DNA from: Quillaja saponaria
Taxonomy: Eukaryota > Streptophyta > Magnoliopsida > Fabales > Quillajaceae
Reading direction: 5' to 3'
DNA: 64,000 bases
Assembly: GCA_029379385.1 (NCBI GenBank)
Contig: CM055611.1
Coordinates: 22,038,092-22,102,091 of the forward strand
The position numbers and the translations under genes are program-made. The notes under the pieces are model-generated. The model did not search any database and was not told where the DNA came from. It worked only from the letters and a program-made list of their open reading frames with translations. Of the stretch, positions 12,662-33,026 are shown piece after piece; positions within the stretch are counted from its first letter, which is position 1, and each line of letters opens with the position of its first letter.

Positions 12662-13489
12662 TTAGACGGAGCACTCAGACTCGGCCCATCCTTCTTCCAT
12701 TTCGCACCTTGGTCTCCAAAGCCTCAACTCACGTACGAGCTTCGCTTCAGCAGCTAAGAACACCTTTGCTGGCACACCTGAGACTTCCTCTAGCCTCTTC
12801 AGATTCCGATTCGTGGACTTCGACACGTCCTTACAAAATCTCAGTCCGAACCAAAACGACACCGCAAGAACTACTCTGAAGGAAAAAACCGTCAACTTAC
12901 CCAAGCAGAAATTCAACGCTCGCAATGCCAAAGGAGATATCAAATGACCATTCAAACCAAGCCCCCTGCTCCAATTCATAAGAATCTCCGCTGCCTTATT
13001 GTCGGCGTGACTTGTCGATTTTAGTTGTCTCTCTTCCTTTCTTTTTTTCTCCGAAGTGACTTGGCCGTCGAATATCACCGGAGTTTTCAATTTCTGGCCA
13101 GCTAATTCCGTGATGGAGCTGGAAGAGACGATCTTCTCAGTCTTCTTCCGATGATCGTCGAGTCTACTCTTATTAGGATCTGTCGAACAAGACTCCGTGC
13201 TGGAAACACAAGCCGATGACGAACAAGAAGACACAGAATAGATCTCAGGGGAGTAATTCTCCGTCAAACAAGAACGACAAAATGGCTTTAGATTCCCAAC
13301 TCCAGCACCGGAAATCTGGTTCCCTGAGAAACCTTTACAATTAGAGTATAAAGTCAGACGAATATGGCGAGCCACGAGAAAGTTAGCTTGATGAACCACG
13401 GAGTCACAATTCCAGCAGAGAAACGCAGAATCGGAGGCACAATAAACGGAAGCTTCACCCTTGCAGAGCTCACAAATTCCTGCTTTCAT
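12662..13489 (-). CDS. BBX32: B-box zinc-finger protein, BBX32-like (single B-box)
   Basis: A single exon of 275 codons starts at MKAGICELC. An ATG 37 codons upstream (13600) is in frame but adds residues with no B-box similarity, so 13489 is preferred. One B-box lies at about residues 4-48: CELCKGEASVYCASDSAFLC, then WNCDSVVHQANFLVARH, with the expected Cys/Asp/His zinc ligands. There is no second B-box and no CCT domain, which fits structural group V. The C-terminal part is rich in Leu, Arg and Val (CLGKLTVFSFRVVLAVSFW). In Arabidopsis BBX32 is a nuclear cofactor that binds BBX21 and restrains HY5-dependent photomorphogenesis. Position between the FMN-protein and MNS/ZML genes matches At3g21150. 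The assignment to BBX32 rather than BBX30/31 rests on length and synteny. Confidence 0.88.
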   Translation of the reverse strand: MKAGICELCKGEASVYCASDSAFLCWNCDSVVHQANFLVARHIRLTLYSNCKGFSGNQISGAGVGNLKPFCRSCLTENYSPEIYSVSSCSSSACVSSTESCSTDPNKSRLDDHRKKTEKIVSSSSITELAGQKLKTPVIFDGQVTSEKKRKEERQLKSTSHADNKAAEILMNWSRGLGLNGHLISPLALRALNFCLGKLTVFSFRVVLAVSFWFGLRFCKDVSKSTNRNLKRLEEVSGVPAKVFLAAEAKLVRELRLWRPRCEMEEGWAESECSV

Positions 13490-14022
13490 ATTTGAAGCGG
13501 AAATTTCACAAATCGTAGCAGAGTGCACGGAATTACAAGGTAAGAAGAGGAGAGGAAGAATCAAGTGGCTGCCAATTAAGATATTGAAATCAGGAGACAC
13601 AGGAAAAAAAGGGAAATTAAAGTGAGAGAAATGAAAGGGAGACTATGAGATTCTGTGGTTTCAAAGGATTTCAATCATTCATTCAATGGGATGAAAGAAA
13701 AAGATTTCGAAAGATGTTGATTGAAAAACTTATGGAGAGAATTGAGGAGAGAGGGAATGGCGGTGAGGCTGAGGTGGCACATAATAAATTCAAGTGGTAG
13801 TTTACTAGTAGACGTATTAGCACTATTAATTTTGTGGATTGATGCTCAATACGTACATACAATTGGCCAAATGGTTTAATTTTGTGGTTGATAATATATG
13901 ACAAGGAATAAATTCCCAGATTTCTATTATTTGTAGTACTATTAATTTTGTTGATTGAGGCTAATATACTTTCTAAGTCTGACTTTTTTTTTCTAAATTC
14001 TTTTCTACTTTTTGGATAATTC
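13490..14022. other. BBX32-like 5' flank (promoter region)
   Basis: Presumed 5' UTR and proximal promoter of the minus-strand B-box gene. It holds a short near-repeat (agtactattaattttgt occurs around 13818 and 13935 in related form). Beyond it begins the 0.78-kb tandem duplication. No coding sequence is supported here. Confidence 0.45.
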
Positions 14023-14806
14023 GATTTAAAAGAAACAGATATTTTCATAACAAATCTTGAGTTTCTTTCCAATTTTTTTTTTTTTTTTTTTTTGTGTTTC
14101 TAAGAGTCTTTTTTAAAAGTTGTGTGTTTTCGATTTCTCGTGTCTCTCTTCTTGTAAGAGATTATGATCTAAGAGATTATGATTTAATATTATATTTAAA
14201 TAATTATTTATAAATTATTATATTTAATAAGAAAAATTAAAATTGATGTCATGATATTAGATCTAGATATATTTGGATCCATTTGTTTTATTGAAATTTT
14301 GTGGTTGATGGTTGCTGTGACCTTATGCCGGATGTTTATGTTAAAATAGAATTTACTCACAAGAAAGATAGACTTCTGGTAAAGAAGGTACCGTTTGTCA
14401 GTTTGACCCACATTACAAGTTAGCACCCGCCCACAGTTTCCCACGCCCGACCACAAATACCAACGGCGTAATGGCAGTTGGGTTGACTACTGAGTTCGTT
14501 AGATAACATATTTCCTTAGAATTTTCTAGACCCACATTACAAGTTAGCATTCCCAACCACACATATACAAACTACGAAATAATATAGCAATGAGATGATG
14601 TACACGTTTTATATGGAAAAGACAAATTTAATAAATACTTTTGCATAGTATTAATAAATTTGAAAAGAACAATAAATGTGTAGAATAATTAATATCAACT
14701 AATAATATGACATATATAACTTATATTAAACTATATGATAGGAATTAGCTCACGATCATAATTTTATAAATTTAAATTTAAGTATTACTACAACTAATTT
14801 AATTCT
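14023..14806. repeat. Tandem duplication, unit 1 (784 bp)
   Basis: This unit starts gatttaaaagaaacagat and is followed head-to-tail by a nearly identical unit. Seen differences are a T run of 21 versus 19, G versus A (14142/14924) and T versus G (14152/14934). Each unit includes the same 82-codon minus-strand open frame (14208-14456), which has no recognisable domain and is not called as a gene. Inside the unit the 19-base string acccacattacaagttagc occurs twice, about 125 bp apart. Confidence 0.97.
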
Positions 14807-15588
14807 GATTTAAAAGAAACAGATATTTTCATAACAAATCTTGAGTTTCTTTCCAATTTTTTTTTTTTTTTTTTTGTGTTTCTAAGAGTCTTTTTTAAAA
14901 GTTGTGTGTTTTCGATTTCTCGTATCTCTCTTCGTGTAAGAGATTATGATCTAAGAGATTATGATTTAATATTATATTTAAATAATTATTTATAAATTAT
15001 TATATTTAATAAGAAAAATTAAAATTGATGTCATGATATTAGATCTAGATATATTTGGATCCATTTGTTTTATTGAAATTTTGTGGTTGATGGTTGCTGT
15101 GACCTTATGCCGGATGTTTATGTTAAAATAGAATTTACTCACAAGAAAGATAGACTTCTGGTAAAGAAGGTACCGTTTGTCAGTTTGACCCACATTACAA
15201 GTTAGCACCCGCCCACAGTTTCCCACGCCCGACCACAAATACCAACGGCGTAATGGCAGTTGGGTTGACTACTGAGTTCGTTAGATAACATATTTCCTTA
15301 GAATTTTCTAGACCCACATTACAAGTTAGCATTCCCAACCACACATATACAAACTACGAAATAATATAGCAATGAGATGATGTACACGTTTTATATGGAA
15401 AAGACAAATTTAATAAATACTTTTGCATAGTATTAATAAATTTGAAAAGAACAATAAATGTGTAGAATAATTAATATCAACTAATAATATGACATATATA
15501 ACTTATATTAAACTATATGATAGGAATTAGCTCACGATCATAATTTTATAAATTTAAATTTAAGTATTACTACAACTAATTTAATTCT
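14807..15588. repeat. Tandem duplication, unit 2 (782 bp)
   Basis: Second unit, in the same orientation and directly abutting the first. The outer flanks share a short taattc at the left breakpoint (14017-14022) and at the right end, so unequal exchange or replication slippage at microhomology is a plausible origin. A CACGTG G-box lies just outside at 15594-15599. Confidence 0.97.
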
Positions 15589-15946
15589 GTTAGCACGTGT
15601 CATCCGCTCACTCCTAGTACCAAGTTTGAGCATTTCTAATGCCAAAAAAAAAAAAAAATCATTTGTCTCAGTCATGTGAGTTCCCTTTCCACTTCATCTT
15701 TCGTTAATTGCATCATCATTAGATGGAATGTAACAATAATGATCTAATTACAACATTGGGCAACATAATTGTAATGGGCCAAAATCAATCACTCCCTACG
15801 AAGAGAACTTTTTGTTTGTCCATAGCCAATAACATAGAACCTTTGCTAATTTGTGAAGAAACTTACAGCATTTTCACTATAAAAAGTACAGTAAAAGCAA
15901 AGGAATACGACAATGCTCCAGATTGCTTTCATTTTATTAAACCACT

Positions 15947-18900
15947 CTACATTTTAGACGAGCCGTCAACATCTCCTGCAACTAGAACTATTTGGTTGTC
16001 CTCCAAGCTTTTATTCTGCAGAACATTGAATAAAATGGACAAAGATTTAGTATGCAAGAAAAAAAGATCTTGAATGTATAAATGTTGCAGTGTGCAACAT
16101 GTTATCCATAAATTTGAAAAGTTGGTTGTTCAACTGGCAAAGGTTTAAAATAACTATATAAAAATTGCTCATCACCTCATTCCTGTTTAGTGCAGAATTA
16201 TATCCTGTCTGAGGTGATGCCTTCGAGAGGTCCCTTAGGGTTCCCTGTGGTTCAACAAAATCAAAGAACATATTCATAAAATCGATTATAAATAGGGGCA
16301 TTTAAAAATAAAGAGTGAGAACATTGATTTCCATGCCAACACCTTCTTTCTACAAATGAGAAACCTAAGCAAATACATACTGTAAGCTCGAAAGTGATGA
16401 ACCTCTTACAGAAGAGCAAAGGTAGCTCTGTGTATGATTATTAAGCCAATAAAAGAGATCAAAGTGAGCTTATCGAATTTTTTGATAGTCTTGCTGAGAA
16501 ATTTTGCAGTCCTTCCAACCCCCAAGGGAGATCTTTCTTCCCTTCTATATTGCTCTTACCTAATCAGTGGTCATGTTCCAATTTGGAATCATGTTTCAAA
16601 AAACATATGCAAGGAGATATTTCATGTTATAGTAAATATTCATTTGAATCATTGTGGCTTGTTCAATAGGACGATCTTACCATGTCAACCACTATTGATT
16701 ACCAAATGTAACACATTTTGGAGTTGACAGTTATTTTGAAAGAATTACTTTCTCCAGAAATAAGCTTTCCACTCACTTCACTATTCGTTCATTTTCTGTA
16801 TACAAAGGTCAAAGAAAATACACTAAGTAATCCTCCCCCCTCTAAAAAAGAAAAACAAAGATGGTAATCATATTAACAGGTAGTAGAAGGTTGAGGCCGA
16901 TTCATTTAAATCAGATGCTATTATTCTATTACTGAAAAATCATGCATAAAAGTAACAAATAAAGAAAGTGCATCTATGACAACTATAATACCAGTTGGTC
17001 AGCAAAACCTAACATGACTAACCAATACAGTCTCTTTCAGATGAAGAAACCCATAAGAATTGATGTGTCCCTACGCAATACACGTATGAATGCTAACAAA
17101 TAATACTAACAAAAGAATTTCTGATGTGTAAAAGGTATAAACAAGCTACTTATCACCTTATTTGCCCACATAAGTCCACATGCATTGCATAGGGTTCTTG
17201 GCCCTTCAGGTCCACGTCTCATCATTGGTGTGCACTTCTCACTGATGCCACAGTGCCTACAACTGATGGAAATCAACAGAAAGTATTGCATATCAAATTT
17301 TGTAGAATACAAGTCAAAGGGCTATAATGATGCCTCTAGCGGACTACAGCTAATACTAACAGCATGCACTGACATGGCAGAAAATTAAACTATCCACTGA
17401 AATCACCATATTTCTTTCCGATGGATGCCTTTTTATGGTGGCATGAATAATCCCCGTTCAAGGAGTCTCTCTTCTTTCTATGTTCAAGTGCAACTACTAC
17501 GTCCAACTTGCTTTCTATCAGTTAAAAGGTAGAATACATAGGAAAACACATTAACTTACATAATATCTTGCTGTTGGGCTCCATTACTGTCTGAAGCCCA
17601 GCTTTCACTTGCTCCCCAGTTAGTATCAGCTGTTGCAGAATCATCATGATTTGACTTAGAAGATGTAAATTGACCTTTATTTCTTTGCATCCTGCAACAG
17701 TAACAAGTAACTACAATCAAATGGTCCCATCACAAAATAGCTCTGTACATGAAATGGCAATATGTATAAAAAACTATCTGTTATATCTTCCAGTAAGGAA
17801 CCCTGTAGAGGATAATGCTCATACTGTTGGGTATATCACAAACTTCAGTCAAAGTATAATACATTGATGACATGTTCAATGTGGTTTGACCACATAATAT
17901 CTAAGGATCAAACTCATAAGGAATCATCTACCAAAACTCCATCCATTTAAGCAAAATTTGTAGGTCTGAGAAACAGTAATGGAAGTGATGCTCTTAATGG
18001 CCATCCCAAAAGACATAGGAAACTGCTCTCCAAATCATCAAGCATAACTTATTTAAGATGCTCGTAAATTCACAATGAACGACCATAAACTTAGCAATAG
18101 TTATAGCTCCTCCCTAAAAGATTAGAAACATTAACGTAGATAGTGCAGTCGTCATCATTAAGGAATTAGTATTTCTCAAATATTCGTTTCTATACAACTT
18201 ATTTATCATTATTGACAGAATGAAGAAAGATAATTTATGTGGAAATAGTGACTCTAACTTCTTCCTCATTCAAATGACTAAAACCAACTCATTCAAATAA
18301 CTTCTTCCTCATTTGTCAAAGGAATGGGGTGATATCTAATTTCAACTTATAAGAGCACAAAATTAATGGTTCCATTACAACCTAATTCTACATTTAAGAT
18401 TAATCAAGTAATAGTGGAGGTAGATCTGTACCTTAGCGCAACCTCTTTACGAACAGTATAGCGGATTTTCTTGTCAAAATTTCGGTCCTTCCGCTTTTCA
18501 CGGAATCTTATCAATGAGGCTAATCTTTGAGGGATGCCAAACTTCGTTTGACTACTAGAAAGATCCTGGTTAAATGCTTCATTAGTAAGATAATTGAACA
18601 ACAATAGAAAATAATAATCAGAAGGTCACTCAAACAAGTAGCAATACCTGATTATTATGGTGAGAATTTATAGGGATGGCAGGCATACTTGGGGGTATTT
18701 CACGGCCTCCCAATAATAATAGCACAGCTTGAACCTGAGATCATATCAGAAGTTGCGCTCTGGATAAAAGACCATATAGCCAGACTTGTAATGTATATTC
18801 CTAATTAACATAAAAAGTTTCATACCTCCACCTTTATTAGCAGATGAGTTCTAAAAGACATTCAAAAAGACACGTTAAACAGCATATGCAGAACAAAGAC

Positions 18901-19801
18901 ATGCAGCAAGCCACAATGACTTTCAACTCATATAAAGCTACAAAAAATGTTCACAGCCTTCCTCCTGAAATAAGTCTTCATTGAACAAATTGGGAAACGA
19001 CTCTAGTAGGCACTGATTAACGGAAGGAATAGCATAACTAGACTATATTGTGTTCATAGCAGTCCAGAGAACACTACCCTACAACAACAGAATTGGGCCC
19101 TTCTATCTTTTTTTTTTTTTTTCTCTTTTTGGGTGCTCAGGAGTCAGGACAGACTTGGGGTCCTTAAATAGATTAAATAAAATAACTTAGATATGATTGT
19201 GTCAACAAATAATACTTATTTTAAACATAAACCTCATCATCCTAAAATAAAAAAAGACAAAACTCCTCATCCTTGTTTCTAGAGATGTAAATTCTTCCAC
19301 ACACAAACATGATTATGCCATTGTAGTCATTGAACTGAAGGACTCTTATATGCACTCAGCTTGAACTTCTATCATGAATAAACGCATTACAATACAGGTT
19401 TGAATTGTATGTATGCCATATTTGACATGATTAAAAGCCATGGCAACATGAAGGGGAAAGAAAGGAAAGACAGCTCTCGTGAACTAATGCACCTTTTCGG
19501 GTGACACAGAGTCGAAAACATAGACCTGACCCTGAAAAGACAAGGTGAGCTGGTCCCCACTATCACTGCCTTGATCCACCATTGTAGAACTGTGATTGTC
19601 AGGGAGATTTCTGGGATTGGATGGGATGTCTCCTTCTATACTCTCACCACCACCACCAGTATGGCGATCTTCATCCATCCCATTTCCATTGTGTATATGA
19701 TGCAACCCATGATGTTCATGCTCTGGCACATAGAGCACTTGCATAGGATGTTGTCCATCACTCATATGGATCCGTGTATCACCCCCATGAATTCCATCCA
19801 T
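15947..19801 (-). CDS. ZML2: GATA transcription factor with TIFY and CCT domains (ZML type)
   Basis: Seven coding exons join in frame: 19801-19493, 18734-18648, 18565-18432, 17691-17560, 17262-17157, 16244-16176 and 16015-15947. The product is 301 residues. Domain order is TIFY (residues about 83-115, [20 protein letters not shown], then [11 protein letters not shown]), CCT (about 143-175, [20 protein letters not shown], then [13 protein letters not shown]) and a GATA zinc finger (about 221-245). The finger is CRHC-X20-CNAC, the X20 spacing of class C plant GATA factors. ZML proteins are nuclear DNA-binding factors of the ZIM group; Arabidopsis ZML1/ZML2 act in light and cry1-mediated photoprotective responses. 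The gene is divergent from the mannosidase gene, as expected from At1g51590-51600 and At3g21160-21175. ZML1 and ZML2 cannot be told apart from this sequence alone. Confidence 0.95.
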
Positions 19802-21451
19802 GTCAAAGGAAGAGCTAGGAATTACCTTCAGAATATGGCAGAACCAAAGTTGAGTTGCCAATATCGTCAAAACGTAATAAACAATCAGGTAAATATCATA
19901 ATTCCATTTCTGTATACCAAATGTCATACATGTGGGGACACATGTAAGCTGAGATCCATTGATAAACACACAAATACACATTATACATAGTATAATGTAG
20001 AAGCATAGTGTAACAGATTTATGAAGCAAAAACTAGTATTGCATAAAACAGCATGTTACTCTATTCAACTAAATAAAATTAAAAAGATCTTCCACGCCTG
20101 GAATAAATGGGAACTCACAGATGCAGTTAATCATAAGTAAAGAGGGTTTGTAGGGGGGGTAGCATCCACCTTTAAAGGCTAAACCCTGGCATTCCATTAC
20201 AGTATCATAGTCATGTTAAGTAACTTAAATTTTGAGTAACATCTCTTTCAATGAAGACAATTAAATTATCTGCAGGACAGCCATTATCCGTTCTGTTGTG
20301 AAAATAGTTTATTTACTGTGCAAGAAGATTATAACAACAAAGCCAGATATGAAATTAGGGGGTCCAAAACTAATCCCTTCCGTGTTAATGCCATTCACTG
20401 AATTGCTAAACTTTAACCAATACATATCCATTAAAACCTATATCGATATGCACCTAAGCATTACAGGAAGGAACAAATAACACTGAACAAAAAAAAGTAA
20501 ACTGAATATACGATTAACTACAAATTTATTCGCCTTCAAATCAAAAGACCCAGAAAAGATTTAATTTTGAAAATATGAAAGGTAATATTTTAATGGAATT
20601 AAAAACATGATAAACAATCAAAATGGAAGCACCGACGATTTTCAAGGTGTTGTAGGAGTGTCCAAGTAATAGACAGAAAGCAGGGTTGTCTTGATCCGAA
20701 GAATACCAAGCCACAACCTTTTGCAATTGCAGTGATCAATGAGTAGGTGATGGGAAGTGAAAAAGGAAGATAAGAGTTAGAGAGAGAGAGTAACAAGCGC
20801 AATGTTTCATAAAGGGAAGATCCTTGGCCTTTTGTTCGTCGACAGTGCAAATTGAAGGTTTTATGTAAAAGAAAAAATTGTAGGTGATGATGAGGAATGA
20901 AATTAGGCCATCAGCCCATCAGGGTAAGTCCCCCTTTTTCTTTTTTGGTAAAAGGGTGAGTCTCACTTCAACTTTTAACCTGTGAGTTTTAACTTTTCTC
21001 GACGACTTGACTCACAGAGCCACAGCATTACGACGCACTCGTATAGATCTGGAGGGCATCAACAATCTTTTATTGATTACTTGTCATTCGCTTATTGGTT
21101 CTTGACTAATACCAAAAGTCCTTGTGTACATAGCACATTTCAAAACACCCAGCTCTTGGTTCATTAGATTCGTCCCCTTTCTTAACCTTTATTCCTTGTC
21201 CTCCATCTCCCGTTTCCTTCAACAACTGACAGAAAAAAAAGAGAAAAAAAAACGTCGATTTCACGAAACGGGAGATCCTATTTATAATTCTGGTGTATAT
21301 ATATGTATAAAACAAAAAAAGCACCACCAACCTTAATTTGTTGTCTCGAAACGTTTCTATATCTTGTTTTTGTTTTTTGAGGAACAGCTAAATTATGTTT
21401 TGGATTTGAAATCTCCGAAATTGTGCGCGTGTTTCTGTCTTGGATCTGATA
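19802..21451. promoter_or_regulatory. Divergent promoter and 5' UTR region between ZML and mannosidase genes
   Basis: The only stretch between two divergently transcribed start codons (19801 minus, 21452 plus). The ZML 5' UTR probably includes a leader exon near 20600-20860, with agagagagag at about 20779-20788 on the plus strand, and an intron down to 19802; I cannot fix its splice sites. The core shared promoter should lie at about 20880-21400. No conserved gene is visible in it. Confidence 0.5.
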
Positions 21452-30556
<9,105 letters not shown>

Positions 30557-31742
30557 AGTTTAAATAGTATATACAATTGTATCCAAGGAGATTCAGAGCC
30601 AAAAATTTCAACATCATAGTTCTTGAAACTAAATTTGTGCCTTTCTCTCTGAGAAATAAGTCTGACCACAAATTTCTCTTTCTTTTGCAGATGGATTTGT
30701 AACACAGAAATATAGGTTGTATTAGTTTTTCAGGAAACAGGATTTATTCTTGCTGACTGTGACCAATTCTTGTGATGGATTGCCCCTTTATACATTAAGG
30801 AACTACACTGTTTGCGCCTTTTCTTTTTCTTGAATTGATATTTGAGTATGTCACTACAAAAACTCAACTTGTTTTTTAAGTCATATCTCTGTTATGCGTG
30901 TCATTTCACTCACTTATTTAGGCAATGACCAAATGGAAATTTAGTTTTATGCATGAAATTTTAGTCTAGAAACAGCCTCGAGGATTGTGTGAGGAGTTGG
31001 AAAAGACCCCTCGTGGTCACTCATAAGAATCGATAATCGATGGTTGAAAACTTAACTTTCTTGATTTTAAAACTAGTGTCCTACAAGGTTAGATAGCACT
31101 GATAAATGCTATAGTTATTTATGGTTGATGAATGCAGTAATATCTTTTTTTCTAAATAAGTTAAATAGATATAGTGAAATTTGAAAATAACTACGTTGTT
31201 AGCTTTTGTCTTATTATATGGTTTTTGATAAATAATATATAATTGTTTCTATATTGTTAATTTAGAAACAGTTATACTCCAGAAATACTAAATTAAGAAA
31301 CCTCCTAGGCTCCTGGTATATTTATTTCAATTTATTTTAGAGATATAACGAATTAACTAATTAAAAGTTATATTTGCACCCGAAAAAAAAAAACTACTAA
31401 TTAAAATTTAAAAATGTAAAACATTAATTTCGAGCCTTTATTTGTAACTTGAACGAGAAACGAACTGGAGAGGGGTGGACTGCGCTGGAGGAATGTGATA
31501 CAGCGGACACTCTTTGAAGCCATTTCAAGTTTCCAAAACTATTTCAAGGTACCTCCACCTTCATGATTCTTCGCCATAAAAGAAACCCAAAACCCTAACT
31601 TCAAAACTTCATCTGAATCCAGATTATCGTTCTATTCCATCATTAGTCAAAGCTCGAATTTTTTCCGGGAAAATTTTCATAGCAAAGCATATCTCAGTTT
31701 TCCATTTTGTTGCTTATATGATATATATGCTGTGGAGTATTA
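30557..31742. other. Intergenic: mannosidase 3' flank and MTPC4 promoter
   Basis: The first ~250 bp is the presumed mannosidase 3' UTR. The rest is AT-rich. A telo-box-like aaaccctaa occurs near 31590, about 150 bp before the MTPC4 start codon, in what should be the promoter or 5' UTR. No gene or repeat is evident. Confidence 0.5.
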
Positions 31743-32994
31743 ATGCGAACATCCTATCATCTTCTTCTCTCTCGCTTACGCCGTTCCCAGCAGTATTTCT
31801 CTTCCTCATCCTCCATTGTCAACCCCTCACTTCGTTTCAGTAATCTCTCTCAGCTCTTACTGTATCACTCCTCAGAGAACAAACCCAGACAACAAGGTCA
31901 TAGCAGTGCACCCCAATTTGATCACAATTCACAGCTACCTGGGGTTTTTCCGGCGGCAATTTGCTCAAGAAGGTTTGTCTTGCTGTGCTTGCTTCCGTCA
32001 GGTGGTGATAATCTTTTCCATCAACAGTATTCGTCACATCGCAGTACGCCTTTTTTCCATTTTCTTTTGTTCTTAACGTAAAGTGTGTAACTTCGTAATT
32101 TCATTTTGTTTATTTATTATTAAGTAGTATGGCGTAGCTTCTCTTTTGTAGATTTTTTTACGAGGGCAAAACAAGTAAAGAAGATTGAAATCAGTGATCG
32201 TCACAGGTCTGATTTTACATATGACTTTATATTACACCATATTTTTCCTTATGTAAGGTTTGAAATTTAACTCTTTAATGTAGTTATGCTCCGTACAAGG
32301 GCACAACATTGTGATTAACAGAAATGTTTTCTTTTTCTGTTTCTTGGGGGAGAGAATGGTGGCATTTTAGGATCCATAATGCAAATGGCATCAACTATCA
32401 AGGCATAACGTAGTTAGCCTTAAAGATATGTTTCAATTCAAATATTCAATAGGAATAGCAAATTAAGGCTGCAAGATACAAGTGTGTAGCTTCAAAGTGG
32501 TTCCTTTACATTTTTGAGTTATTATACAAATATTAATGTTCCATTTGAATGCTTAACAACTATATTCAGTAGCAAATTATGGTGAAACAGTGATGGGTGG
32601 TTTTTATTAGTCAAGAGCTGAAACATTGATAATTTGCTACAATCTGCACCGAGTTTGTACCTTTACACCTTTAATAAGGGGAATGTCTAGGGTTCAACCA
32701 ATTATTCGGTGGGATTTCGGGGGGAGCTTCTTGTGCCCAATACTTCATCGAGGAGTCTTTTTAGTCTTTGATAATCAAGATCCAAGAAAGTGCTTCTTTT
32801 TATTTGATCTGTATATACTTTTTTGCCTAATATTTAATGACATCTACTTGTGTGGATGATGTTGGTTGCTCCATGATTTTGACAGTTTCACAGTTTTGTA
32901 TGTAATTTGAGAGTGGTGATGTTTACATGGAAAATTTCCATTTTCCCTGTATCAATGATTACTTCGGGTATGACTTTTTCTTTCCCTTCCTTCT

Positions 32995-33026
<32 letters not shown>

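Noticed and set aside
13490..13600. Upstream start for the B-box protein (37 extra residues)
   Set aside because: The extra residues are hydrophobic without family similarity; B-box proteins of this group start a few residues before the first Cys.
14208..15238. Two identical 82-codon minus-strand open frames
   Set aside because: They are identical only because they lie in the tandem duplication. No domain, unlikely composition, no promoter or splice support.
15723..16727. Plus-strand frames of 97-116 codons
   Set aside because: They overlap the ZML 3' exons and introns antisense and show no domain.
19571..19990. Plus-strand 139-codon frame
   Set aside because: Antisense shadow of ZML exon 1, whose minus-strand product is clearly conserved.
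31816..32081. Alternative frames over MTPC4 exon 1
   Set aside because: The frame from 31743 alone splices in phase to the conserved CDF domain.
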